Below, piece after piece: positions 34,018-46,800 of a DNA stretch of 64,000 nucleotides (position 1 is the stretch's first letter; each line of letters starts with the position of its first letter). The notes below the pieces were generated by a model, which made no database searches, was not told the origin of the DNA, and was given only the letters and a program-made list of their open reading frames with translations. A program made the position numbers and the translations under genes. Origin of the DNA: Dendrobium chrysotoxum. Its lineage: Eukaryota; Streptophyta; Magnoliopsida; Asparagales; Orchidaceae. Location: the NCBI GenBank assembly GCA_019925795.1, contig CM034313.1, positions 87,141,663 to 87,205,662 of the forward strand. The letters are read 5' to 3'.

Positions 34018-34143
34018 TTTTTTTTTTTGGGACATTTAGGCCAATTAAGGCAAACTCACACACATAATGCACATACAAAGACTTGAATCCTGGACCTCTT
34101 AGTTGGTAGCCTAAGCTCTCAACCAATAGGCCAAGGTGAGCTG
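34018..34143 (-). mobile_element. SINE-like element upstream of UBP1 (copy 1)
   Basis: On minus: ACAGCTCACCTTGGCCTATT, GGTTGAGAGCTTAGG, then GAGGTCCAGGATTCAAGTCT, ending in an A-run (T-run at 34018-34028 on plus). The spacing of an A-box-like and a B-box-like word and the 3' poly-A are as in tRNA-derived SINEs. It is a different family from the one at 11.5 kb. Copy 2 is at 50764-50890. Confidence 0.55.
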
Positions 34144-34370
34144 TGTACTTCCATAATTCTTAGTTTCACACTTACCCAATGGAGTATTGCCAACTAACTT
34201 AATAATTTAATCACATTTTTATTCACAAATTTTAATATAGAAAAAATTACCTCAAAAATGTTTATATGATTAATATATTAATTCTTTTAACTAACAATCA
34301 TATGTTGTACTTGAGAGTGCAACATAGGGCAACCATATCATGTTACAATTCATGACAATCAAATATTCAT

Positions 34371-34870
34371 NNNNNNNNNNNNNNNNNNNNNNNNNNNNNN
34401 NNNNNNNNNNNNNNNNNNNNNNNNNNNNNNNNNNNNNNNNNNNNNNNNNNNNNNNNNNNNNNNNNNNNNNNNNNNNNNNNNNNNNNNNNNNNNNNNNNNN
34501 NNNNNNNNNNNNNNNNNNNNNNNNNNNNNNNNNNNNNNNNNNNNNNNNNNNNNNNNNNNNNNNNNNNNNNNNNNNNNNNNNNNNNNNNNNNNNNNNNNNN
34601 NNNNNNNNNNNNNNNNNNNNNNNNNNNNNNNNNNNNNNNNNNNNNNNNNNNNNNNNNNNNNNNNNNNNNNNNNNNNNNNNNNNNNNNNNNNNNNNNNNNN
34701 NNNNNNNNNNNNNNNNNNNNNNNNNNNNNNNNNNNNNNNNNNNNNNNNNNNNNNNNNNNNNNNNNNNNNNNNNNNNNNNNNNNNNNNNNNNNNNNNNNNN
34801 NNNNNNNNNNNNNNNNNNNNNNNNNNNNNNNNNNNNNNNNNNNNNNNNNNNNNNNNNNNNNNNNNNNNNN
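34371..34870. other. Assembly gap of exactly 500 N
   Basis: A run of 500 unknown bases. The round number suggests a placeholder put in by scaffolding rather than a measured distance. It lies exactly between the two copies of the 16.3 kb block. Confidence 0.98.
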
Positions 34871-34887
34871 TAATTCAAATGGTTTTA

Positions 34888-37800
34888 TCAGTAGAAAATG
34901 CTGACCTGAGCAGGACCCATATTCTGAAACCAGCATCATAAATAGCCTGGCTAGCTCCAGCACCTAATGGAAGACCTGCCTGCTTGAGGACCGGGTTTCC
35001 TTGGCCAGGCAATAGCGCCTGGCCAACTCCCATCTTACTAAGTGCCAATGCACGCTCGTATGACAGAAAGTCCGCAGCTGAAAGTGTCGGAAAGGAGACA
35101 GCAGCAGGAGGTGGCAAAGGTTTGGAGACTATTCCAGGTGGCGTGGGCTTGCTTCCCCATGAACACTACGGAGAATCAAAAAATACAATTTGAATCCGCC
35201 AAAATATTGAATATTGCATGGAGTTGGCTACTGGAACAAAAAACATACCTTTATTGGCTTTCCACCAAGAATCCGACCATTAGACACTTGGATGGCAAGA
35301 GCAGCTTCAGAGTGACTACTGTACCTAACGAAACCAAAGCCCTTCTCACGTTGAATGCGAACTTCCTCAATCTGCCCGGCACCAAGGGCGTGAAAGAGCC
35401 TATGAAGATCAACTTGGGTAACCTGCAATTTTGTATTTTTATTTTCAAGTTTAGAGATGTGAAAACCGACAATTAATAAATGTGATAGAATCTGCAGCAT
35501 GCGCAGAAGAAAAAGGAAAGCAATATATGAATAATCATGTTGTAATACCCATCAATATCAGCAGAAGTGGGGCAAACAATTTACCTCTGGAGCAAGGTTT
35601 CCAACATAAACTGTGGTGTACTGTGGATTGTTCTCTGGAGCATCATCTTTTGCGCTATCAATACCATCGTCTACTGAAGCGCATTGTTATCAAAATCAAT
35701 TTTATGAGTGGAATAAACTTAAATGTTCGTGGCTAAAAACCAAGAAACACAAACAACATATCGTTTCAGTTAAATGAAATCCAATATTTTAAAAAAAATT
35801 TAAAAACAAAATGAAAATATGCAGATCTTCAGGTTCTACTGAGCTCTAGCCAAATAATTATAAGACAGTCGAATCCACTGAACTATGTGGAATTGTGGTG
35901 GATATGAAGTGGAAAAAGGAAAACTCAAATATGTGACAAAATTGATGGAAGCTCAGCGTCATCATTAGCCCTGACCCAACTTCCTTGAGGTCAACATTAT
36001 TTTTCTTATTGATTGTTGCTTGAGATGTTAATTCTATTTTACTAAAAATCTTTCAAACAAGATTTAGCCATATTACATTAAGGCTGTCAATTTTTTTCCG
36101 AATTCTTCCACATATTATATACTTGTTTTATTGATGCATCTTCTCATCTCTATTATACATTCTCATAGCACCTAAACCAAAAATTAGCCATTTTATCATG
36201 AAACTCCATCTCCTTCCAAGTAAATATTTCCCAAAAATATCCTTCTAAGTCATTATCGCACATTCCTAACTATATAGCATAGAAATATAGATGGTATTTG
36301 ATACTATAGCCTGCATTACGGGAAGTAGCTGATCTTCAAATCATTGCTTATCAGGAATCCGTGTGGCATTTCTTGCTCAGCAAGATTAGTGAAAAGTTGG
36401 CCCGTCGTATGTACCAGAAGTCGAGGAGACTTTCCACTAGCAATATTTTTGCAGTTAGTATTTTATCTCTAAGTTGAAGGTGGTCGTTTAATAAATATAA
36501 ATGAAAGCCGGAGTTATGCATAAAACTAAATGATTGTTGAATAAACATTGTAATTGGATGTGTGATTCCTTTTTTTAGGATTCAATTCATTGATCAAATA
36601 TCAGACTTGAATTATGGAAGAGGCCATCATCTACTTGTACAAAGCACAAAGCTTGCTTTTAATGTGAAATCTCCCTCCCTTCTTTTTAAGCTCCACTTCT
36701 TTCTTTTGGTTTTTTTTTAATTATTGGTTTAAAAGTTATATAATATTTTAATCAAATTTGCTATAATTTTGGTTCCTATCGATTGCATATATTTAATTAT
36801 GCGTGTGACTTGGTTGATTCTTATTTTAATTATTAAACTTTAGTAGAAGATCATCAATCATTCATTTGAATTAATTTATTTCATGAATTCAGCTTTTTTT
36901 GTCAAAAAAAGCTAATAGTTATTTGGGAATAAAAGCGTCTAATCCTGCAAAGTTTGCACATTCATAAGATGTTTTTTTGCATCTTTTGCTAAATCTATAT
37001 TTATAACCCTAGGCCATTCACGAAGATATACAAGTTGATCCTTGTTGGAAACGTCCAAAAAAAAAAGATTTAATATCATTTTGGTTTAGTTCAATTTTGC
37101 AATTTTTATTTGTGGTTTTTTATTATTATTATTTTAAGTGTTTAAACATATTTGTGATCATGTAGCCTATGAAACAAGCTATGTTCAATGTTATTTTGAT
37201 TCCATGGTATAGTTAGGTTTAATTGTGCTGACAAACTACCGGAATTTCTGGTCCATTGAATATGTTATTCACGTGTCTGATTTTAGGGAAACTCCACGGT
37301 ATTGCAAAATACAAATATATGCAAAAATAGATAATCTAAGGCATGTAAGAAAACATCTACTTTTTATTCAATAAAACTCCCTCTTTCAATCTTGTGTATC
37401 TATTGAATGCGGAAGTGGATACAATTTCAGCAAAACTAGAGAACGGCACAAGAAATCTAAGAAGAACATACAAGAACTCTTTTTTATTGAAAGAACTAAG
37501 AAGAAAAATACAAGATACAGTTGGATCTTCAATTGGAGAGAAAGATCCGACTCTCCCAAATCCCTAACCATCGGTTAGAGCCCACTCAACCTAAACAAAA
37601 CTAATTCTAGCAAAATCAATCATAATCTAAAATCCCCATAATTAGTCTTAAATAGGCTCCCCTAATTCTCTCCCAAATCAGCCCCTTTTTCCCTAACTAA
37701 TTTCCTCTCATATTTGAATTCAAATTACATATCTTTCCCTAAACAATTCCCTCGCAATTGTAATTAAAATTTTCCTAAACAATTCCCCCTTGATTCCTCC

Positions 37801-40800
37801 TTTCATAATGAATTTAACTCCCATGGGCTTTTCCAAAATAATTCCCTCTCAAATTTGAATTCAAATTAGATTTGTTTCCCTAATCAACTCCTACCATTTG
37901 TAATTAAAAATTTCCTAAACAATTCCCCCTCTCTCATCTTCCGACGCCCCCCCTATTGGGGCCCACCGACTCAGCCTCCGATCCATCAATTTTCCAAGTG
38001 GAAGACAATGTGAGAGATGAATTCTCAATGTATCGACAGAAGGATGAATTTGTCCATTTAAGTAACTTAATTTATTAATATATTTTCCTCCCAAATATTT
38101 GTTATTGATATCATAAGATTTTAATTTTGGATAAATTTGCAACACTTGGTTCTTAATTGCCGCTTTACTCATGGATCTTTCATGGTTCAAATTTTTTGTT
38201 GAGCTCTTCAGATTTGGATTGATCTTTACATAATCATAATGATTTCATTAAATGTATTTAAATTTTACACCTAAATAAAGAAAATTCTTGCATATTTAAA
38301 GACCAATTGTCCATGAATCCTAATTTTATTTTTATATTTCTTTTATAAGATCCACACCCATTTCATCATCCTAGCTACTATTAGGAAAACCCTTAAGTGT
38401 CAAACATCCACTTAGTTGCAAAGCAAAGTTATGAAAATCAGATTGGAAATCGAACTAAAGGAAGAAGAGGTTTACATTTTGATGGTTCAAGCAGGGTGAA
38501 CCGACTAATATAAGAAATATTAATTTTATTCAAATATTGACAAAAAACTAAACATAACCATAACCATATTACGAAGCATAGAACATACATAATATATAAA
38601 TTTAATAATTTTAAAATTAAATACATTAAATATTTAAGTAACTAACCTATTATTTTAGTAACTAATTTAATATCTTAAAATTGCAAACTTCAATTGAATG
38701 ATGTATATAATTTAATATTATGTATACCCCACACTTCAAATTTAGGTAGATATTCAAAAGAAAAAATATGTACATATTCTAATTTTCTTGGAAAAACTAA
38801 TTTATTAAATAATAGCTTAGCATTTGATACCTGTTATAGCTACTTTTCTCGGTAAACCTAACATCAATTATAACTAAACCCAAAAATCAAGAAGTTTATA
38901 TGAGGTAAATAATATTTGTTTTTATGCTTAATGCCTGCAACCAAAACAAAGCAAAAGGAAGGCATTCCCAAATCGACAGAAGAATAAGTAGAAGAGAATA
39001 AGAATAAAAAATATCAGATGATAGTGAAATCCATCAAATAAGACAAGCATTCCAAAAATTCTGAATCAGCTTCGATAAATAGTTCTGGATGAATCCACCA
39101 AAGAGACCGTTAAGAATTAGGGATCATACGATAGTAAAATTCATGTAATAAGACAGGTGTAGCAGCTTTCTACAAATGGTTGTCGTTGAATCCCCAAAGT
39201 AACGGCAGCTGTGGTTGCCTGAGAAGCTCCAAACCATCCAAAAAACAGCACATCATTACCATAGGAAACACATTCCATAGCAAACAAGTGCTACAATTGG
39301 CTACATTCTAAATCATCCTCATCGCCCTCAGAAATTCTGAAGATTATGCTACAAAGAGGCTCACAAATTCCAAGATTTAGGTTAGGCTTTTATCAAACAA
39401 GCAAACATCCTACAAGCAAAGAACAATCAGCAAAGAGAGAGGGAGACAAGTGGCCAGCAACCAAAAGACGAGGGGGAGCTGGGGAAGGATGAGGTTGATG
39501 CAGTCAAGATTTCCTACTTCATATTTTCTTTTGTTTCTAGCTATCTTTCTCCTGTGATTTCTCAGTTTTCCAGGCTGTTTGCTGAATTTCACTGTTGTCT
39601 TCTCTAATTCCTGCTGCTGTTTGATCTTCCCTAAGTGGTTGTTTGGTCTTCCCATGTTGGTTGCTGGTCTTCCCCATGCTGGACTTCAATTTTCCCTCCT
39701 GGCTCTTCGTTTTCCCCAGCTACCCCTTCAATTTCCTTGCTGTCTTTGCCGCTGGCTGCTCGTTTCCCTGCTGTGGCTGCTCGGTTCCCATTTGCTGAAA
39801 CCTATACTGGATGCTTTATTTCCTAATTAATTGAGATAATTTGGAAGAATTTTGTGCCTGTTTTGGAAGGCTTCTATTGGCTGTTTGGATGGCAAATTTA
39901 AGTGAGCATTTAATATCCTTTTCCCTTCTTTTTCTATATAAGGTGGCTGATTCCTTCGTGGAAAAAAGAGAGAGATATGTGATGAATATTTGGAACGTGA
40001 AACATGCGGATTTGTCATAAGCTTGCGAGCTATCCTCCTCTACCTTCATTCTTATATTTTGTCTCGGACTTTCTATCTATTCTTTTCTCCACAGTTCCCA
40101 TTCCGCCTATATCTTTCTTATTGAAACTTTGATTAGCCATAAGTTGTGTTGTGTCCAGGTTTTTATTACAAGTTGTAAGTTGTGTTGTTTTTTTTTTTAC
40201 AAGTTAAAAGTGGTGTTGTGCCTTACACGTTGTAAGGTGTTGTTGTGTTCTAAGGTAGTGTTTGTTTTGTGAGCTTTATGGGTGTTGTTCGTTCTATTAT
40301 AAGTAGTGTTTTATCCTGTTTTATTGCTGTGTTTGTTAGTAATAGATCTAATAGACGTATTGTAACATTAGATGATCAAGTCGTTAAAAAGAGTGCGTGT
40401 TTTAGATATCTCGGGTCTATTGTTCAAAGCAATGGTGAAATAGATCAAGATATTATTAGTAGAATTCAAGTTGGATGGTTGAAGTAGAGGAATACATTGG
40501 GCTTCTTGTGGGATAGAAAAGTGCTCCTCAAACTTAAGGGAAAATCTTTTAAGATGCTGGTAAGACCTACAATGCTTTATGGCACTGAATGTTGGCCAAT
40601 AAAAGAGAAGCATAAAAAAAGCTAAGTGTTGCAAAGATGAGGATGCTAAGGTTGATGATTGGCTTCACACTTAGAGACAATGTGAAATAAGCATATACGT
40701 GAAAAGATTAGAGTAGCTCCAGTGGCAAATAAAATTATAGAGAGTTGCCTTAGATGGTTTGGTCACATAAAGTGTCTGCCTTCCGATAACCCAATTAGGA

Positions 40801-43800
40801 GAGTAGATATATTAGATCCGGCCTTTGTTAAGAAAGGTAGAGGTAGATCTAAAAAGACTTTTTTTAAAAAGCATTATTAGAAATGACCTTTGTTTATTAA
40901 ATTTAAATGAGAATTTGACTCTTTATAGAACAAAATGAAGAAAATGGATTCATGTAGCCGACCCCACAATGGGATAAAGGCTTGATGTTGTATTGTTCTA
41001 CAAACATAAGGATGGTGAGTATACTATAATAATTGTGTATGTAGATGAAATCATTGTAAGAAGATATCATGATTTAAAAATAAATATCTTGAAGAAAATG
41101 CTAGTAGGGGAGTTTGAAATTAAAGACCTCATCCCCCTTAGTTACATTCTTCGAATGAAAATATTGATATTACCATTTCTCTAAGAAAATATGCTCTAGG
41201 TTGCTTAAAGGAAATTGATTTAATTGAAACAAACTTGTTGACACTCCAACAAATTCTAACACAGAATTAAGCGACCACAATGTTTAAAATTGTGTAATCG
41301 GGTATTGAGGCATTTTTTGTTCGTGAGGCGAGGCGTAAGCCTTAAAATCAAAAGATTGCGTAAACATAAAATGATAAATTTTTATATACTAACGAGTAAA
41401 TAATATAAAACATAAAAAAGCACAAGAATATGAAGTGAAATCAAAATATCCCAATAATAAGACAACATGAAATATAGTTCAACTCAAAATTCTATCTTTC
41501 CCAAATCACAGTATTCTTTTCATTAACATATAATTCCAAAAATAAATAGCAATGACATCAGATAAGAACTCATAAGTCATCAGCACTGTCATCATTAAGG
41601 GGTCTTCATTTGAATCATCATTATAATGAACTGCTTCTCCCTTTCCTCCCCTCCTATAGAGTCCAATGTCTCCCAATCAGCTCCTTCTTCCTCAGATATT
41701 CATATGTTTTATCACTGCCTCCTACATCCACTTGAGTGATATGTTTCCATGTTGGATTCTTTCTATGACCTGATACAGCTTTATCCCTACTTCTGACCAT
41801 CCTCCTCTCCTATAGAGTCAAATGTCTCCCAATCAGTTCCTTCTTCCTCAGATATACATATGTTTTACCACTGCCTCCTACATCCACCTGAGTGATATGT
41901 TTCCATGTCGGATCCTTTCTATGACCTGACACAGCTTTATCCCTACTTCCGACCATCCTTTATGAGAAGAATATAAAATAGAAGATCATAACATCAAGCC
42001 ACTATAAAAAACACAACCTAAGAGTTTAAGACGTAGCCGTCAAGACCTACAAAGTAAATCTTAAATCGTATCCAAATATAGCTTTTGAATTATAGAAGAT
42101 CAAAACATTCTTTGCGCATAACTTCCATTCATATTACATGTAGTACACCTCCTCTCCTACTAAAATTTTTGGCATTAATTTATACACATATCTATTGAGC
42201 ATCTTATACTTTTTATTATGCATGCCCACATGTCCACATAAACATAAGTCTAACAAAAAGAGATCTGAATATTACATAAATAAAAAAGTCCTATCATTTT
42301 CATTTTCTTACACTATCAATGGCAACCATTCAATCAAATGACATTGAAAATTGTATGTATAAAACAAAGCAAGATTACATAAAATTTAAAAGAAAAAAAA
42401 TTCGCAAAAAAAGAATGAAAACCAAAGGAAGATGTCGATAAAAGCAATGGTATAACAAAAAAATCACATTTGAGTGCAAAGAAGAAGAAGTAAAGCTATT
42501 TCACCTTTGTCAATAAACCCTAAACTCTAACCACGAAGAATAAGAGCTTTTAGCGGTCGGTCGAAGGAGACTCCAACCCAACTCGCGGTAGAAGAGAACT
42601 CCAAGCAAGATGCGAAGAGCGACTCTCGGTGGAAGGAAGCCGACGCCGGTCGAATGGAACCAAGGGAGGGGGGGTTCGTACCGAATTGATAAATATTAGG
42701 TGAGGATTTTTTTTTTTTTTTTTCTTAAATTTTAAGAGGTGGACGCCTCTAAAACCTGAGGCGAGGCGCACCTTAGTAAACTGGAGGCGTACGCCTCATT
42801 CCCTGCTCTCATTGCGTAGGCTTTAAGGCTTAAAAGAAAGAAATTGCGCTGAGGCACGCCTTTTATTGCACAATTTTAAACCATGAGCGACCGCATCATT
42901 ACCAATTTAATAAATAAAGGAGCATATCAAATATTGGTTGAGAAACTCATATGTTTATCTAATACCTGAGCTTACATCTCCTTAGTTGCTGGCACGAAAA
43001 GTTCATCCATGTGTCATATGAAGCACACATGAGTGTTGTCACAAGGATACTCAAGTACCTAAAGGGTAACCTAGGATGGGGCTATTCTATAAAAAGGGGG
43101 AATATCAAATAATAGAAGCCTATGTCAGTTTGATTGGGCAAACATTATAATTGATAGGAGATCTACATCAGGGTATTGTACTTATGGGAAGGGGTGGCCT
43201 TATAACCTAGAGAAATTAAAAACAAAATATCTTGGCAAGGAGCACTGCAATAGCTAAACTCAGATCCTTGGATAATGAATTAGTGAATTAATCTAGCTCA
43301 AGTTACTTCTAGAAGAACTTCAAGTGACTGTAAAGACTCCTATGATCTTATATTGTGGAAATAAAATTGCTATCAATATAGCACACAACATTATCCATCA
43401 TGATCAAACTAAATATGTGAAGGTAAATCAGTACCTCACTAAAGAAAAAAGTTCAAAATGGAGATCCATGTTTTATATATTCCATCGTCTAATCAAGCTC
43501 CTAACATTCTAACCAGAGGATTAAAAAGACCCCTATTTAAAAAGATGATTGGCAAGCTTAGATTACAAAACAGCTCAAGGGAGAGAGTTAATCGCCGATT
43601 TCCACCCAATGTTAAAAAACCAAAAAGAAAGGATAAATGATAACCTTCTACCATATTTGGAGTTTTCTCTGGAAAGAAAGCTAGCAAATAAATGGCAATT
43701 TTGGGCTAGCAGTTTCTAGGCCCTAAGCTGGCACAATAAAGACAAAAGGCGGATCCTCCTCCCATGGCCAAACGAGTTGATGATGCTTCCCTGGATGGAA

Positions 43801-46800
43801 ATACCAGCTATTTTCTCCACATGGAAAGTTGTGGTTTGGGATGGAATGGAAAGCAGCAGGCGTAGGCTGTTTGGAGGCTAATTACTAGGGATTATATTAA
43901 TTGTATTTAGTAATTTTTAAATTAATCTATCTGTAAATCATTAAACTTCCTTTCTTACTAGAATGTGTTAATTTCTCCTCTATTTTTCAGCTTTATAACC
44001 CTCTATTTACCGGGCCAAGTTTCGGCCAATTGGAGCAAGTAAGCATTCCACCACTTTGTCTCTCTTCTTTCCTTCAATATCTCTTTTAGAAAATATAGAA
44101 ATTCAAATTCATATAAAGTGCTGCTATAAATGAATAAGGCCTGAGAGCAGATAAGAACATTGCAATTTAAAATTCATACCCAAAACTCAGACTTGTATTC
44201 ACAAGACAAATAGCTTATGGAAGAGCAAAAGGCTACACGTTTGGATTTGCTTATAAATCTGTTTTTATTTCATCTTTCCAGAAAACAACAAAAACAGGAA
44301 ACATATTTAGGGTCTTGTTTCTAGGGACAGTCCTATTTCTTAAAATTGTGGAAACATCTTAAAGGCGATTCAATTGTTTTGTGTCCCGTAAAAAAAAAAT
44401 TATAGTAGACAACGTCAATCTAGATGGCAAAACAAAACACTTTATATTTGAGATGCCAAGGCAACAGAATAATATGTTAAGTAGCGCATTTATGTGCAGA
44501 TGATAAATGAAATCGTGCATTATCCATTCGTTAGAACTGCTCATCCATCAGTTAGAAAAGCAAAAAAATAGTGTCAAAACATAATAAAAATAACAAATGA
44601 AGTACATTAACTCCAAGCAATATAAACAGAAGCGGAGAATTTGCTTTGGCATGCTATGAAAATAATATTTTAAAACAAACATACTTAAGTTTGGACTAGT
44701 TAGAAGATTCAGAAACGTACATGGTTATGACTCAATTATCAAATTAAAAAAACTAAACTTCTTAACACTGAAATACAGCATCAAAACGGTACCCACCAGT
44801 TGAACCATTTGTTAACTCCACTCCACTCTTGGAATCCGAGAATTGTTTGTCTTCACTAGTACCAGCACCCTTTGTAGCCCAATTGCATCGAATTTGCCTG
44901 TTGCTCAACCATTTACCTGCAAAGTGATAAGAGGTGAATGAAATCACAAAATCAAATCAACTAGTTACAAGTAATGTTATAGCAATGCTAGCTAATATGT
45001 GGATAAAGCAAACAGGATAAACAATATGCTCATTGGTTGTGACATAAAACAAGAAAAAAATAAATAATCAATTGGCATTGATTTATCACACAGAAAAGAA
45101 TATAAATTAAACTGAAGATGGAAGTTACCAGTTAAATCATTGATCGCGCTTTGTGCATCCTGCCCGGAAACAATCAAACATTCTGGATCAACATACACAT
45201 ATTTAATATAACAGATCAAATGAATAACAATAACTTCACCTGTTGATTCCTAAAAGAAACAAAACCAAACCCCCTTGAACGACCAGTTTTTTGATCCCAC
45301 ATAACCCTTGCATCACTGCAACATTTTGGACATCAACACCACACTTCATTTAGAATAGTCAAAAAAATAACAGCTAAGAGCACTTTAAAAAAAATCAGCT
45401 AACTCTTAGCCACAAAGTGAATATAAAGATACAACACCTAATAACCCCTAGCCACAAAGTGAATGACAAACGAAACTCACGAGATGCTGGGATACACGGA
45501 AAAGCAGGCAAACAATGCAGCATCAGTAACCTCAGGACTAGATCACCAACAAAAATATTGAAATGACCTATGAAGAAACAAACAGAAGTCTTAATAAGAA
45601 GTATAATCAAATAATGTTAACCAAGTAAAAAATAATAATATCTGCATGAATATATAAACCTGAAGTGTCTTCTCTCTGAGTACTGGCATATGCCCAATTA
45701 ACTTTTATTGGTTGACTGAATCTGCAATTTAACGCTTAGAAGTTTAAGTAAGCTGTGGAAGACCAGTAAAGGGAAAACTAAAACAGATATAGATAGTGTT
45801 TTACTTACAAATGCCTTCCATTTAGGGTAAGTATAGCAAGCGCAGCTGAACGACGGTCAAAGTAATCAACAAACCCATAAGAGGACTAAAAGGCATTAAA
45901 AAATACATGTCAAAAATAATGGCTAATGAGAAGCCTGTTGGATAACAAAAGTGGAACATTGATATATGTCAGTCACACAATAGGAAAGAATTTATTTCAG
46001 CATATTTAATATATACACTGTTTTAAATTTGAAAATTGTTATACTCCCCAATATATCCACATTTAAATTGGTGCCACGTCAAATGCAACATGGCAACCAA
46101 TGTGGCACATTTTCTAAATCAGAAATTAACCTTGATTCTTTGCAGTTCATGACTGCCTCATTGTCTTCTGTATATCCAAAAATGTGATATTTCATACAAT
46201 AGTAAGGTGTTTCAACAAAACATAAAATACTTCACCCAATTACCTTATTATAAGTGACATAAATTATTTATAGTAAACTACCTTGAATCTCGATAAAAAT
46301 GCTTATATTAGGATAAATAAAAAAGCTTATATTAGGATGAAATGTATTAAATCGATAGGTGCCAAATCAGCTGCCCCATAAGAAGTTGATGGTGCACTAA
46401 TTTAAATGTGAATTTATTTGGTGTGGTATTATATTTCAAAATCTTCCCAAAATTATGTCCAACACTCCTTTAGTAGTAACATAGCTTCTTTTGATAAGCC
46501 ATGATTATATTTCTTTCCTCATTGAATGTGAAGATGGGATCTTATGTATCCTTTAGATATGGAAGAGTCAACCCCCTTTAAGTGTTTCAAACTTTGAGAG
46601 TATTCTGGATACCAATCAGATTGATACATATTAAAGTAAATATAGATTTCTATCAAAAACTTTTTATGTGGTTATCATGAATATAGTCAAAAAAAAAATG
46701 TAAAAGTAACACAGGAGCATAAAAATGTTTAATAAGTTATCAAATACAACAACAACAACATCAAGCCTTTATCCCACTACATGGGGTCGGCTACATGAAT

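Larger units (their letters stand above)
18060..34370. repeat. 16.3 kb duplicated block, copy 1 (end of the left contig)
   Basis: Nearly identical to 34871-51116 in the same orientation. The offset is 16811 bp at the start and 16746 bp at the end, a net 65-bp length difference made up mainly of one-base indels in homopolymers plus a few substitutions. The block ends exactly at the 500-N gap. The corresponding point in copy 2 continues without a break into unique DNA. See findings for why this is probably an unmerged contig overlap. Confidence 0.97.

Noticed and set aside
34291..34963. Long open frames (177-198 codons) across 34.3-34.9 kb
   Set aside because: They consist of unknown residues spanning the N gap.
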